Shown: one piece after another, positions 1 to 8,395 of the stretch | Position numbering within the stretch: position 1 is the first letter of the stretch | Layout: each line of letters starts with the position of its first letter | From: Rhodobacter sp. | GTDB lineage: Bacteria > Pseudomonadota > Alphaproteobacteria > Rhodobacterales > Rhodobacteraceae | Assembly: GCA_013824045.1 (NCBI GenBank) | Contig: PNND01000123.1 | Coordinates: forward strand, 1-21,532 | Length of the DNA: 21,532 nt | Reading direction: 5' to 3' | Position numbers and translations under genes: made by a program | The notes under the pieces: model-generated | Databases searched by the model: none | The model's input: the letters and a program-made list of their open reading frames with translations, nothing else | Told to the model about the DNA's origin: nothing

Positions 1-240
1 GCGGCGGCCTGCATGGATTATGCCGTGCGGGCGCATCGCGCGCTGGGCTGCCGGGGGCTGAGCCGGACGGATTTCCGCTGGGATGAGGCGCGCGGATTGG
101 CGGGGCTGATCCTGTTGGAGACGAATACCCAACCGGGGATGACGCCCACTTCGCTGAGCCCGGAGCAGGCGGCGCATGTGGGGATTTCGTTTCCGGAGTT
201 GTGCAGGTGGATCGTGGAGGATGCGTCATGCAACCGTTGA
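1..240 (+). CDS. ddl: D-alanine--D-alanine ligase, C-terminal end (partial)
   Basis: The window opens inside this gene; only the last 79 codons are present, in frame from base 1 to the TGA at 238-240. Ddl joins two D-alanines with ATP in the cytoplasm to make the dipeptide that ends the peptidoglycan stem. The visible part is the end of the ATP-grasp domain: the segment [20 protein letters not shown] matches the conserved metal-binding E-x-N and P-G-M-T region of Ddl enzymes. The following [19 protein letters not shown] is the usual last helix. It overlaps the start of ftsQ by 13 bases, which fits the mur/ddl/fts cluster layout. Which paralogue this is (ddlA or ddlB) cannot be told from the tail, though the position next to ftsQ favours ddlB. 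Confidence 0.93.
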   Translation, partial: AAACMDYAVRAHRALGCRGLSRTDFRWDEARGLAGLILLETNTQPGMTPTSLSPEQAAHVGISFPELCRWIVEDASCNR

Positions 241-1130
241 GACCGGAGCCGCGCGTCTATGCCCGTTCGCCCCGGCGTGACCCGGCGCCGTCGCGCTGGG
301 CCTATCGGATGCAGCGGCTGTGGCTGACGCCGGTGTTCCGGGTGATGGCGCGGGTGGGGGTGCCGGTGTTCCTGCTGGCGCTGGCGGTGGGGCTTTATGC
401 CGGGAATGCCGATCGCCGCGCGGCGGTGACGGGGATTTACACCGACCTGAAGGAAAAGTTCCAGAACCGCCCGGAATTCATGGTGGGGCTGGTGTCGGTG
501 GAAGGCGCGTCGCCCGAACTGGCCGAGGCGATCCGGGCGCGGGTGGATCTGAAGCTGCCGCTGTCGTCTTTCGATATTGATCTGGATGCCGTGCGGGCGC
601 GGGTGGAAGAGCTGGACGCCGTGGCGCAGGCCGAATTGCGGGTGCGGTCGGGCGGGGTGTTGCAAGTGCAGATCACCGAGCGGATGCCTGTGGTGCTGTG
701 GCGGCAGGGCGAGCGGCTGGAGATGCTGGATGAGGGCGGGGTCCGGGTGGCGGGGTTGGCTGCGCGGACGGACCGGCCCGATCTGCCGCTGATCGCGGGC
801 GAGGGCGCGGATCTGGCCACGGGCGAGGCGCTGGAGCTGTTTGCGGCGGCGCAGGCGATCCTGCCGCGGGTGCGCGGGCTGGTGCGGATCAGCGAGCGGC
901 GCTGGGACATGGTTCTGGACCGCAATCAGAAGATCATGCTGCCGGCGGTGGGTGCCGTGGCGGCGCTGGAGCGGCTGATGGCGTTGGACAAGGCCGAAGA
1001 CCTGCTGGCGCGCGACGTGCTGACCGTCGATCTGAGAAATGACAAACGACCCGTGCTGCGGTTGGCGCCATTCGCGCTGAACGAACACCGTAAGGCACAG
1101 GGCATTGATGTGAGCGGGAGCGAATTATGA
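228..1130 (+). CDS. ftsQ: Cell division protein FtsQ
   Basis: FtsQ is a bitopic inner membrane protein that links early and late divisome proteins by binding FtsB/FtsL. The 300-residue product has a basic cytoplasmic N-terminus, one membrane helix at about residues 38-54 ([15 protein letters not shown]) and a periplasmic part. This begins with a POTRA-like domain ([20 protein letters not shown]) and continues with the FtsQ beta domain ([20 protein letters not shown]). The ATG at 228 was chosen because GTGGAGGA lies just upstream at a good distance. An in-frame ATG at 201 would add nine residues and deeper overlap with ddl. The start overlaps the ddl stop and the end overlaps ftsA by four bases (ATGA), so the genes are probably translationally coupled. 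Confidence 0.95.
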   Translation: MQPLRPEPRVYARSPRRDPAPSRWAYRMQRLWLTPVFRVMARVGVPVFLLALAVGLYAGNADRRAAVTGIYTDLKEKFQNRPEFMVGLVSVEGASPELAEAIRARVDLKLPLSSFDIDLDAVRARVEELDAVAQAELRVRSGGVLQVQITERMPVVLWRQGERLEMLDEGGVRVAGLAARTDRPDLPLIAGEGADLATGEALELFAAAQAILPRVRGLVRISERRWDMVLDRNQKIMLPAVGAVAALERLMALDKAEDLLARDVLTVDLRNDKRPVLRLAPFALNEHRKAQGIDVSGSEL

Positions 1131-2458
1131 CCGGGCTTTATGAATCCCAACGGGCGATGCGGCATATGCGGCGGGCTGCGATGCAGCGCGGTGTGGTGGC
1201 GGTTCTGGATGTGGGGACATCGAAGATCGCCTGTCTGATCCTGCGCTTTGACGGACCCGAGCGGCTGCGCGAGGCCGATGGCGTGGGGCCGATGGCGGGG
1301 CAGTCGTCTTTCCGGGTGATCGGGGCGGCGACGACGCGGTCGCGCGGGGTGAAGTTCGGCGAGATTGCCGTGATGAACGAGACGGAGCGCGCGATCCGCA
1401 CGGCGGTGCAGGCGGCGCAGAAGATGGCCAATGTGCGGGTGGATCATGTGATCGCCTGCTTCAGCGGGGCCGAGCCGCGGAGCTATGGGCTGGCCGGCGA
1501 ATGGGACCTGCAGGATTCGGTGGTGACCGAGCAGGATGTGGCCAATGTGCTGGCCGCCTGTGACGTGCCCGATCTGGGCGTGGGGCGCGAGGTGCTGCAT
1601 GCGCAGCCGGTGAACTTTGCGCTGGATCACCGCACGGGGCTGGGCGATCCGCGCGGGCAGATCGGCAACCGGATTGCCTGCGACATGCATCTTCTGTCGG
1701 TCGATGGGGCGGTGGTGCAGAACCTGCTTTACTGCATCAAGCGCTGCGATCTGGAATTGGCGGGGATTGCGTCATCGGCCTATGTGTCGGGGATTTCTTC
1801 GCTGGTGGAAGACGAGCAGGAACTGGGCGCGGCCTGCATTGATATGGGCGGCGGATCGACCGGCATTTCGATCTTTATGAAGAAGCACATGATCTTTGCC
1901 GACTCGGTTCGGCTGGGCGGGGATCATGTGACATCGGACATCTCGAAGGGTCTGCAGATCCCGATGTCGATGGCCGAGAAGATCAAGACCAAGCATGGCG
2001 GCGTCTATGCCACCAGCATGGATGACCGCGAGATGATCGAGACCGGGGGCGAAAGCGGCGACTGGGAGAAGGACCGCCGCCAGATCAGCCGGACGGAGCT
2101 GATCGGCATCATGCGGCCGCGGGTTGAGGAAATTCTGGAAGAGGCACGGTCGCGGTTGGATGCGGCGGGGTTCGAATATCTGCCGAGCCAGCAGATCGTG
2201 CTGACCGGGGGCGCGAGCCAGATTCCGGGGCTGGACGGGTTGGCCGCGCGCATTCTGGGCCAGCAGGTGCGGCTGGGCCGACCGCTGCGCGTGCAGGGGC
2301 TGCCGCAGGCGGCGACGGGCGGCTTTTGCGAGCGCGGTGGGCTGTGCCTGTTCGCGGCGCATCCGCAGGACGAGTGGTGGGACTTTGAAATCCCGAGTGA
2401 GCGGTATCCCGCGCGGTCGCTGAAGAGGGCCTTCAAATGGTTCAAGGACAACTGGTAA
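1127..2458 (+). CDS. ftsA: Cell division protein FtsA
   Basis: FtsA is the actin-like ATPase that anchors FtsZ filaments to the inner membrane and recruits later divisome proteins. The 443-residue sequence shows the actin-family nucleotide signatures: phosphate-1 AVLDVGTSKIACLI near residues 25-38, phosphate-2 IDMGGGSTG with Asp at about 239, and the adenosine motif LTGGAS at about 359-364. The last residues (LKRAFKWFKDNW) form the amphipathic membrane-targeting helix found at the end of FtsA. The N-terminus is about 20 residues longer than in E. coli. The start ATG overlaps the ftsQ stop (ATGA). After the stop there are 207 bases before ftsZ, which suggests that ftsZ has its own promoter. 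Confidence 0.97.
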   Translation: MTGLYESQRAMRHMRRAAMQRGVVAVLDVGTSKIACLILRFDGPERLREADGVGPMAGQSSFRVIGAATTRSRGVKFGEIAVMNETERAIRTAVQAAQKMANVRVDHVIACFSGAEPRSYGLAGEWDLQDSVVTEQDVANVLAACDVPDLGVGREVLHAQPVNFALDHRTGLGDPRGQIGNRIACDMHLLSVDGAVVQNLLYCIKRCDLELAGIASSAYVSGISSLVEDEQELGAACIDMGGGSTGISIFMKKHMIFADSVRLGGDHVTSDISKGLQIPMSMAEKIKTKHGGVYATSMDDREMIETGGESGDWEKDRRQISRTELIGIMRPRVEEILEEARSRLDAAGFEYLPSQQIVLTGGASQIPGLDGLAARILGQQVRLGRPLRVQGLPQAATGGFCERGGLCLFAAHPQDEWWDFEIPSERYPARSLKRAFKWFKDNW

Positions 2459-2559
2459 CGACCATATGCAGTGCTGATGGCGAAATCCCGCTGATGGTGG
2501 GAAACAGTTGCCCATATTTTGTGTCGATTTGGTGTTTTTCGCGTGACCTGAGGCCCCCT

Positions 2560-2590
2560 TGTGGATAGAATCGTGGATAAATTCGGATTC
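2560..2590 (+). promoter_or_regulatory. DnaA-box pair interleaved with two GANTC sites upstream of ftsZ
   Basis: Seen directly: TGTGGATAG at 2560-2568 and CGTGGATAA at 2572-2580, each one mismatch from the DnaA box TGTGGATAA, in the same orientation 12 bases apart. GAATC at 2568-2572 and GATTC at 2586-2590 are GANTC sites, the target of the alphaproteobacterial cell-cycle methyltransferase CcrM. All four sites lie within 31 bases, about 75-105 bases before the ftsZ start. In Caulobacter, DnaA and CcrM methylation both act on ftsZ transcription; a similar role here is inference. No convincing -35/-10 pair could be picked out nearby. Confidence 0.5.
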
Positions 2591-2665
2591 CTGCGCCCGG
2601 GACAGGCGCGTGTAACAGCCGGACGTCAAAAAACGGCGAACCAACGTACAGCAGGCGGAGTGGCA

Positions 2666-4297
2666 ATGACCCTTAATCTGATGATGACCTCGCAGCAGGA
2701 AGAGCTGAAGCCGCGTATCACCGTGTTTGGCGTTGGCGGGGCTGGCGGGAACGCCGTGAACAACATGATCGACAAGAACCTGGAAGGGGTCGAGTTTGTT
2801 GTGGCGAACACGGATGCGCAGGCTCTGAAGCACAGCCGGGCGCATTCGCGCATTCAGATGGGTCTGAAGGTCACCGAAGGGTTGGGCGCAGGCGCGCGGC
2901 CGCAGGTTGGTGCGGCGGCGGCGGAAGAGACGATCGAGGAGATCGTCGATCATCTGGCGGGCGCGCATATGTGTTTCATCACCGCCGGGATGGGCGGCGG
3001 CACCGGCACCGGTGCGGCCCCGATCATCGCGCAGGCGGCGCGGGAATTGGGCGTGCTGACGGTTGGGGTTGTTACCAAGCCCTTCCAGTTCGAGGGCGCC
3101 AAGCGGATGAAGCAGGCCGAGGACGGGATCGAGGCGCTGCAGAAGGTCGTCGATACGCTGATCATCATTCCGAACCAGAACCTGTTCCGTCTGGCCAATG
3201 AGCGGACGACCTTCACCGAGGCCTTCGCGATGGCCGATGACGTGCTCTATCAGGGCGTGAAGGGTGTGACCGACCTGATGGTGCGGCCGGGCCTGATCAA
3301 CCTCGACTTTGCCGATGTGCGCGCCGTGATGGACGAGATGGGCAAGGCGATGATGGGCACCGGCGAGGCGATGGGCGAAGACCGCGCCGTGCAGGCCGCC
3401 GAGAAGGCGATTGCCAACCCGCTGTTGGACGAGATTTCGCTGAACGGTGCCAAGGGCGTGCTGATCAACATCACTGGCGGCTATGACCTGACGCTGTTCG
3501 AGTTGGACGAAGCGGCGAACATCATCCGCGAGAAGGTGGACCCCGAGGCCAATATCATCGTGGGTTCCACGCTGGACGAGACGATGGCAGGCGCGATCCG
3601 TGTGTCGGTCGTGGCGACCGGGATCGACGTGAGCCGTGCGTCCAAGCAGGAAGCGCCGGTGGCGCGCCGCAGCATGGCCGCGCCGTTGCAGCATGCCGAA
3701 CCGCGCCGCGAAGTGCCGCTGACGGTGCAGCAGGTGGCCCCCGCGCCGATGCCTGCGCCGCAGCCGGAGCCCGTGGCAATGCAGGCCGCGCCGGAACCTT
3801 CGCTGTTCGATCCGGCTCCGTCCTTTGACGAGCCGTCGGAGATGGACATGGCCGACGATCTGCCGCCCCCGGCCTATCGCCCGCAGCCCGCGCCGGCACC
3901 GCAGCCGGCCATGCAGGCGCGCGCCACGGCGCCGCTGGATCAGGATGCAGGCAGCTTCATGGCCCCGCGCCCGGCGCGTGCGCCCGGAACCCCCACGCCC
4001 GAGGCGCTGGCCCGGTTGCAGGCCGCCGTGAGCAAGGCCCCCGGCATGCAGGGACAATCCCGCCCCGCCCCGCAGCCGCCGCGCGTTCAGGCCCCGGCGG
4101 CCAAGCCCGCAGAGGCCCCGCGTCCGCGCTTTGGGATCGGATCGCTCATCAATCGCATGGCCGGTGGCCATGGGGAGAGCCAGGGTAATGCCGTGCGCCA
4201 GCAGCCGCAGGTGCAGGGCTATGACGATGAGCCGGAAATGAGCGCCGATCAGGAGCGGATCGAAATTCCGGCATTTCTGCGCCGTCAGGCGAACTGA
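2666..4297 (+). CDS. ftsZ: Cell division protein FtsZ
   Basis: FtsZ is the tubulin-like GTPase that polymerises into the cytokinetic ring. The 543-residue protein has the GTPase core from about residue 14 ([20 protein letters not shown]), the tubulin signature [11 protein letters not shown] at about 109-119, and the T7-loop region [15 protein letters not shown] long Pro/Ala/Gln-rich linker runs from roughly residue 335 to 525. The C-terminal peptide [11 protein letters not shown] is the conserved tail that binds FtsA. The long linker is usual for alphaproteobacteria, where FtsZ exceeds 500 residues. The ATG at 2666 is preferred: MTLNLMM is the normal Rhodobacterales start and GGCGGAG lies upstream. 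A GTG at 2561 would add 35 non-conserved residues encoded by the DnaA/GANTC region. Confidence 0.97.
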   Translation: MTLNLMMTSQQEELKPRITVFGVGGAGGNAVNNMIDKNLEGVEFVVANTDAQALKHSRAHSRIQMGLKVTEGLGAGARPQVGAAAAEETIEEIVDHLAGAHMCFITAGMGGGTGTGAAPIIAQAARELGVLTVGVVTKPFQFEGAKRMKQAEDGIEALQKVVDTLIIIPNQNLFRLANERTTFTEAFAMADDVLYQGVKGVTDLMVRPGLINLDFADVRAVMDEMGKAMMGTGEAMGEDRAVQAAEKAIANPLLDEISLNGAKGVLINITGGYDLTLFELDEAANIIREKVDPEANIIVGSTLDETMAGAIRVSVVATGIDVSRASKQEAPVARRSMAAPLQHAEPRREVPLTVQQVAPAPMPAPQPEPVAMQAAPEPSLFDPAPSFDEPSEMDMADDLPPPAYRPQPAPAPQPAMQARATAPLDQDAGSFMAPRPARAPGTPTPEALARLQAAVSKAPGMQGQSRPAPQPPRVQAPAAKPAEAPRPRFGIGSLINRMAGGHGESQGNAVRQQPQVQGYDDEPEMSADQERIEIPAFLRRQAN

Positions 4298-4317
4298 CAA
4301 CCCGTTGCAGGGGTTGT
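4297..4317 (+). other. Hairpin on the ftsZ stop codon
   Basis: ACAACCC (4297-4303) and GGGTTGT (4311-4317) form a perfect 7-bp stem with a 7-base loop, beginning on the last base of the ftsZ stop. There is no T-run after it. It sits just ahead of the intrinsic terminator at 4329-4357 and may help protect the mRNA 3' end or stall polymerase. Confidence 0.45.
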
Positions 4318-4328
4318 AACAAAGATGG

Positions 4329-4357
4329 AAACCCGGTCTGCAATGGCCGGGTTTTTT
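4329..4357 (+). terminator. Rho-independent terminator of ftsZ
   Basis: AAACCCGG (4329-4336) pairs perfectly with CCGGGTTT (4347-4354) around a 10-base loop, and the descending arm runs into TTTTTT (4352-4357) and then CTTT. This is a standard intrinsic terminator 32 bases after the ftsZ stop. It implies that lpxC is transcribed mainly from its own promoter. Confidence 0.85.
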
Positions 4358-4411
4358 CTTTGCAGAACAGGGGGTTGGATTGTTTCCAAAGCTGTCACAC
4401 TCCGTCACAAA

Positions 4412-4451
4412 GAGTGAGTTGAGTTTGCACGTGCAGCAACTTAACTAACTC
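4412..4451. repeat. Long interrupted inverted repeat in the lpxC leader region
   Basis: The left arm GAGTGAGTTGAGTT (4412-4425) and right arm AACTTAACTAACTC (4438-4451) match as inverted repeats at 12 of 14 positions. One of the two differences would be a G-U pair in RNA. Between them lies the perfect 10-base palindrome TGCACGTGCA (4426-4435) plus a 2-base GC bulge. It lies between the ftsZ terminator and the lpxC start. It could be an operator for a dimeric regulator or an mRNA leader hairpin; no known site was recognised. A weak promoter-like pair, TTGAGT (4419-4424) and TAACTA (4442-4447) spaced by 17, falls inside it. Confidence 0.4.
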
Positions 4452-4532
4452 AAGCGATGCCCGAGGGGGTGTTGCTGCGCAGACGGGCCCCGCCCGAAAA
4501 GCAAAAAGAAACGAGACCGGGACGAACCGAAC

Positions 4533-5453
4533 TTGCAACGCACGCTGAAAACCGCAGTCATCTTTGTCGGGCTTGGCCTTCATGGCGGCAAGCCCGTGCG
4601 GATGACGGTTCGCCCTGCGCCGACTGGGCATGGGATCGTTTTCCTGCGCACGGATGTGACCGAGGGTGAGGCGCGGGTGTCGGCGCTGTGGGATCAGGTG
4701 ATCCCGTCCAAGCTGTGCACGCTGGTGGCCAATGCCGATGGCGTTTCGGTTTCGACCATCGAACATGTAATGGCGGCGCTGTCGGGTTGTGCGATCCACA
4801 ATGCGCTGATCGAGATTGACGGGCCGGAAGTGCCGATCCTTGACGGGTCTGCCATGCCCTTCGTGGAAGGCTTTCTTGAGGCCGGGATCACCGGGCAGGA
4901 TGCCGTGGTGCGGGCCATTCGTGTGCTGCGCGCGATCGAGGTGCGCGACGGCGAGGCCGTGGCGCGGCTGGAACCTGCCGACAATCTGGAAATGAATTTC
5001 GCCATCGACTTTACCGAGGCGGCCATCGGGCGGCAGGAAAAGCGGATGAGCCTGGCCAATGGGGCCTTTGTGCGCGAACTTTCCGACAGCCGGACCTTCT
5101 GCCGCCAGTCGGATGTGGATCTGATGCGGGCCAATGGCCTTGCTCTGGGTGGCACGCTGGAGAATGCGGTCGTGTTTGACGGCGATCAGGTACTGAGCCC
5201 CGGCGGGCTTCGCCATAGCGATGAGCCGGTGCGGCACAAGATGCTGGATGCGATGGGCGATCTGTTTCTGGCGGGTTCGCCGATTCTGGGCCGCTATACC
5301 GGTATCCGTGCCGGCCACGCGCTGACCAACAAACTGCTTCGCGCGCTGTTTGCGGCCCCGGATGCATGGACCATGGTTGAGGTCGGCGAGCAGACCGGCT
5401 GCAAGCTGCCGGGTGTGGGTGTGCATGAGGCGGATTTGCCGAACCGCGCCTGA
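4533..5453 (+). CDS. lpxC: UDP-3-O-acyl-N-acetylglucosamine deacetylase
   Basis: LpxC is the zinc amidase that performs the committed step of lipid A synthesis, removing the N-acetyl group from UDP-3-O-acyl-GlcNAc in the cytoplasm. At 306 residues it has the usual length. The catalytic set is visible: Glu77 and zinc ligand His78 in STIEHVMAAL, zinc ligands His235 and Asp239 in VRHKMLDAMGDL, and the general acid His262 in AGHALTNKLL. The start is a TTG at 4533. The family begins MQxTLK, which fits exactly here, and no in-frame ATG or GTG lies nearby upstream. The ribosome site is weak (CCGGGACGAA region), so the start may be deliberately poor. The preceding terminator makes a separate promoter likely. 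Confidence 0.95.
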   Translation: MQRTLKTAVIFVGLGLHGGKPVRMTVRPAPTGHGIVFLRTDVTEGEARVSALWDQVIPSKLCTLVANADGVSVSTIEHVMAALSGCAIHNALIEIDGPEVPILDGSAMPFVEGFLEAGITGQDAVVRAIRVLRAIEVRDGEAVARLEPADNLEMNFAIDFTEAAIGRQEKRMSLANGAFVRELSDSRTFCRQSDVDLMRANGLALGGTLENAVVFDGDQVLSPGGLRHSDEPVRHKMLDAMGDLFLAGSPILGRYTGIRAGHALTNKLLRALFAAPDAWTMVEVGEQTGCKLPGVGVHEADLPNRA

Positions 5454-5479
5454 CGGTTGCGTGAAGCGCGAAAGCCGTT

Positions 5480-5507
5480 TTGCGCCCCGGATTTTTCTGT
5501 GCTAGGA
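5480..5507 (+). promoter_or_regulatory. Possible promoter of bamD
   Basis: TTGCGC (5480-5485), a 16-base spacer and CTAGGA (5502-5507) lie in the 123-base gap between lpxC and bamD. The -10 match is poor, so this is only a candidate. It would give a leader of about 60 bases. Confidence 0.25.
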
Positions 5508-5576
5508 CGACTTCAAGAACACGGGCGGTGCGGTGTTGCCGTGCGCCCGGAAGGAATGACGTGGGGTAGGCGGAAG

Positions 5577-6425
5577 ATGGCAGTCGTCAAATCGGGCGTG
5601 AAGTCAGGCGCGCGGTTGCTGGGCATGGCGGTGCTTGCCTCGGCTCTGGCCGCCTGTGGCGGGCAGCGGGAGGCCCCTCTCGACAGCTTTACCGCCGAAG
5701 AAATCTTCAAGCAGGGTGAGTTGCGGCTGAGCAATTCGCGGCGCCCGGATGATGCCATCCGCTATTTCCAGGAAGTGGAACGGCTGTATCCCTATTCGGA
5801 ATTCGCCAAGCGGGCGCTGATCATGCAGGCGTTCAGCTATCACAAGGCCAAGAAATACGAAGAATCGCGGGCGGCATCGCAGCGCTATCTGGATTTCTAT
5901 CCGGGTGACGAGGATGCGCCCTATGCGCTTTATCTGATGGCGCTGAGCTATTACGACCAGATCGATGATGTCGGCCGCGACCAGGGGGTGACCTTCCAGG
6001 CGCTGACGGGCATGCGCGATGTGATCGAGCAGTATCCCGACAGCGACTATGCCCGGTCGGCGATGCTGAAGTTCGAACTGGCCTTCGACCATCTGGCGGC
6101 CAAAGAGATGGAAATCGGGCGCTTCTACCTGAAGCGCGGGAATTACACGGCGGCGATCAACCGGTTCCGCTCTGTTGTGCAGGATTTCCAGACCACGACA
6201 CATACCGCCGAGGCGCTGCATCGGTTGGTGGAATCCTATCTGGCGCTGGGCTTCACGCAAGAAGCACAAACGGCGGGGGCGATCCTTGGGTATAACTATC
6301 AGGCGTCGCCCTTCTATGATGACAGCTTCCGACTGTTGAAGGGCCGTGGGTTGAACCCCGAGGCGGTGGGCGATAGCTGGCTGCGGCAGGTGTATCGCCA
6401 GATGGTCAAGGGCGAATGGTTGTGA
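5577..6425 (+). CDS. bamD: Outer membrane protein assembly factor BamD (ComL lipoprotein)
   Basis: BamD is the essential lipoprotein of the BAM complex, which inserts beta-barrel proteins into the outer membrane. The 282-residue product starts with a lipoprotein signal: basic MAVVKSGVKSGAR, a hydrophobic stretch, and the lipobox LAAC with Cys27. TPR-like repeats follow, as typical of YfiO/BamD: EEIFKQGELRLSNSRRPDDA, the aromatic FQEVERLYPYSEFAKRA, and KRGNYTAAINRFRSVVQDF. The ATG at 5577 was preferred because it places a normal signal peptide directly at the N-terminus. An ATG at 5556 adds seven residues (MTWGRRK) and is also possible. The neighbouring lpxC and recN are the common arrangement in this order. 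Confidence 0.94.
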   Translation: MAVVKSGVKSGARLLGMAVLASALAACGGQREAPLDSFTAEEIFKQGELRLSNSRRPDDAIRYFQEVERLYPYSEFAKRALIMQAFSYHKAKKYEESRAASQRYLDFYPGDEDAPYALYLMALSYYDQIDDVGRDQGVTFQALTGMRDVIEQYPDSDYARSAMLKFELAFDHLAAKEMEIGRFYLKRGNYTAAINRFRSVVQDFQTTTHTAEALHRLVESYLALGFTQEAQTAGAILGYNYQASPFYDDSFRLLKGRGLNPEAVGDSWLRQVYRQMVKGEWL

Positions 6426-6441
6426 CGGGCTGAGGCCCGTC
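6424..6441 (+). other. Hairpin between bamD and recN
   Basis: GACGGGC (6424-6430) and GCCCGTC (6435-6441) pair perfectly around the 4-base loop TGAG, starting in the bamD stop codon and ending 15 bases before the recN start. There is no T-run. It may be a weak attenuator or a 3' stabilising hairpin for bamD mRNA. Confidence 0.45.
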
Positions 6442-6456
6442 AACGGGGGCAGGCGC

Positions 6457-8103
6457 GTGCTGCGGACGCTCGAAATCCGGGATGTGTTGATCATTGACCG
6501 GCTGGACCTTGAGTTCCGGCCGGGTCTGAACGTGCTGACCGGTGAGACGGGCGCGGGGAAATCCATTCTGCTGGATGCTTTGGGCTTTGTGCTGGGTTGG
6601 CGCGGGCGGGCGGAGTTGGTGCGGCAGGGGGCCGAGCAGGGCAGCGTGACGGCGGTGTTCGATCTGCCGGGCGGCCATGCGGCGCATGGGGTGCTGGAGG
6701 CGGCGGGGATCGTGGCCGAGGATGGCGAGTTGATCCTGCGGCGGGTGAATGCGGTCGATGGGCGCAAGACAGCATGGGTCAATGACCGGCGCGTGTCGGG
6801 CGAGGTGTTGCGCGATCTGTCAGAGACGCTGGTGGAATTGCATGGGCAGCATGATGATCGGGGGCTTTTGAACCCGCGTGGGCATCGGGCGTTGCTGGAT
6901 GCCTTTGCCGGGCTGGACCTTGGGCCGCTGCGGGCGGCGTGGCGGGCGCAATCTGCGGCGCGCGGGGCCTTGGCCGAGGCGGAGGCGGCGCTGGAGGCGG
7001 CGCGGCGGGAAGAGGATTTCCTGCGCCATGCGGTGGCCGAACTGGACAAGCTGAACCCCGAACCGGGCGAGGAGGCCAGCCTCGATGCCCGCCGCCGCAT
7101 GATGCAGGGGGCAGAGAAGATCCGCGCCGATATCGCGCGGGCGCATCAGGCGCTGTCGGATCAGGCGGCGGAGGGGATGTTGCGCGATGCGGTGCGCTGG
7201 CTGGAGGGCGCGGCGGACCGCGCCGAGGGGCAGCTTGAGGGTGCGCTGGCGGCGTTGGACCGGGTGCTGATCGAGTTGGGCGAGGCGCAGCAGGGGGTTG
7301 AGGACTGTCTGGCGGCGCTGGACTTCAACCCGGCTGAGTTGGAGGCGATCGAGGAGCGGCTGTTTGCGATCCGGGCGCTGGCGCGCAAGCATGGGGTGTT
7401 GCCCGACGATCTGGGGGCTTTTGCCGATGATCTTCGGGCGCGGCTGGCGGCGCTGGATGGCGGCGTGGCGGGGATCGCGGCCAAGGCCAAGGCCGTGGTG
7501 CAGGCTGAGGCGGCCTATGCGGATGAGGCGGGCCGGGTAACGGCGGCGCGGGTGGCGGCGGCGAAGCGGTTGGATCTGGCGATGGCGGCGGAACTGGCAC
7601 CGTTGAAGATGGAGCGCGCGGTGTTCGCCACCGAGGTGTCGGCGGGTGATCCGGGGCCGGAGGGGGTAGATGCGGTGACATTCACCGTGGCGACCAATCC
7701 GGGCGCGCCTTCGGGGCCGCTGAACCGGATCGCCTCGGGCGGGGAGTTGAGCCGGTTCCTGCTGGCGCTGAAGGTGTGCCTAACGGGGGATGCGCCGGGT
7801 CTGACGATGATCTTTGACGAGATTGATCGCGGTGTCGGCGGGGCGACGGCGGATGCTGTGGGGCGGCGGTTGAAGGCGCTGGCGGAAGGCTGCCAAGTGC
7901 TGGTGGTGACCCATTCGCCGCAAGTGGCGGCGCTGGGCGGCGCGCATTGGCGGGTGGAAAAGCGGGTGGCGGGCGACGTGACGCTGTCCACCGTGACGCC
8001 GCTGGATGCGCGGGCGCGGGTGGAGGAAGTGGCGCGCATGTTGGCCGGGGATACGGTGACCGAGGCCGCGCGCGAGGCGGCGCGGGCTTTGCTGACAGCC
8101 TGA
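6457..8103 (+). CDS. recN: DNA repair protein RecN
   Basis: RecN is an SMC-like ATPase that helps hold and repair broken DNA ends in recombinational repair. The 548-residue length is normal. It starts with the family signature MLRTLEIRDVLIIDRLDL. Walker A is GETGAGKS (residues 29-36), a long Ala/Glu/Arg-rich coiled coil occupies the middle (roughly 155-380), the ABC signature is IASGGELSRFLLALK (about 425), and Walker B is LTMIFDEIDRGVGG (about 449). The start is GTG at 6457 with GGGGGCAGG upstream. Unlike E. coli recN, no LexA box (GTTC-N7-GTTC) lies before it, so it probably depends on bamD transcription or a weak local promoter. Confidence 0.96.
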   Translation: MLRTLEIRDVLIIDRLDLEFRPGLNVLTGETGAGKSILLDALGFVLGWRGRAELVRQGAEQGSVTAVFDLPGGHAAHGVLEAAGIVAEDGELILRRVNAVDGRKTAWVNDRRVSGEVLRDLSETLVELHGQHDDRGLLNPRGHRALLDAFAGLDLGPLRAAWRAQSAARGALAEAEAALEAARREEDFLRHAVAELDKLNPEPGEEASLDARRRMMQGAEKIRADIARAHQALSDQAAEGMLRDAVRWLEGAADRAEGQLEGALAALDRVLIELGEAQQGVEDCLAALDFNPAELEAIEERLFAIRALARKHGVLPDDLGAFADDLRARLAALDGGVAGIAAKAKAVVQAEAAYADEAGRVTAARVAAAKRLDLAMAAELAPLKMERAVFATEVSAGDPGPEGVDAVTFTVATNPGAPSGPLNRIASGGELSRFLLALKVCLTGDAPGLTMIFDEIDRGVGGATADAVGRRLKALAEGCQVLVVTHSPQVAALGGAHWRVEKRVAGDVTLSTVTPLDARARVEEVARMLAGDTVTEAAREAARALLTA

Positions 8104-8239
8104 GCAGCCCGGCCGGGGCTATGCCATGAAATTGATCAGCTAGGTATGACGCCAGTGCATGGCGGGTTTCGCCTTTGCGGCGCTACAATGCTGCGCTGCG
8201 GCATCCTATCTTTCTGTCATCGGCAGAAGGAAAAAGACC

Positions 8240-8395
8240 ATGTTTGAACGTGTGAAGAACTTTATCAGCGCCTTTCACCTCCCGACTTCGGCAGAGCTGG
8301 AGCGGGAATATCTGAACGGGGCTGCGAACCGTGTGGATCTGGAATTCCGCCAGCGGCAGATCGACCGCGGGATGTTCCGTCGGTTTGACGGCTAA
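8240..8395 (+). CDS. Small DUF3563-family protein
   Basis: This 51-residue protein begins MFERVKNFISAF and carries the DUF3563-like core EYLNGAANRVDLEFRQRQID followed by RGMFR. The family consists of short, charged proteobacterial proteins of unknown function with a conserved YL...A...DLE.R.R.ID pattern. The ATG at 8240 follows AGAAGGAAA at a good distance; upstream in-frame codons from 8159 do not look like a conserved extension. The stop TAA shares bases with the stop of the convergent gene on the other strand (8392-8395). The 136-base gap after recN holds a GC-rich imperfect palindrome near 8105-8119 but no clear terminator. A role cannot be inferred. Confidence 0.72.
   Translation: MFERVKNFISAFHLPTSAELEREYLNGAANRVDLEFRQRQIDRGMFRRFDG

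Noticed and set aside
2561..2665. Upstream GTG start extending ftsZ by 35 residues
   Set aside because: The extra residues are not conserved in FtsZ and overlie the DnaA/GANTC region; the ATG at 2666 gives the normal start.
1772..4408. Very long minus-strand open frame opposite ftsA and ftsZ
   Set aside because: It is the antisense shadow of GC-rich genes: His/Arg-rich composition and no domain.
4457..4669. ORF in the lpxC leader
   Set aside because: It overlaps lpxC in another frame, is Arg-rich as expected for GC-rich shadow frames, and has no ribosome site.
8246..8260. GAAC-N7-GAAC (LexA-box pattern) inside the first codons of the DUF3563 gene
   Set aside because: It spans codons E-R-V-K-N, lies after the start codon, and one exact match per window of this size is expected by chance. 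The MFERVKN start is conserved as protein, which explains it.
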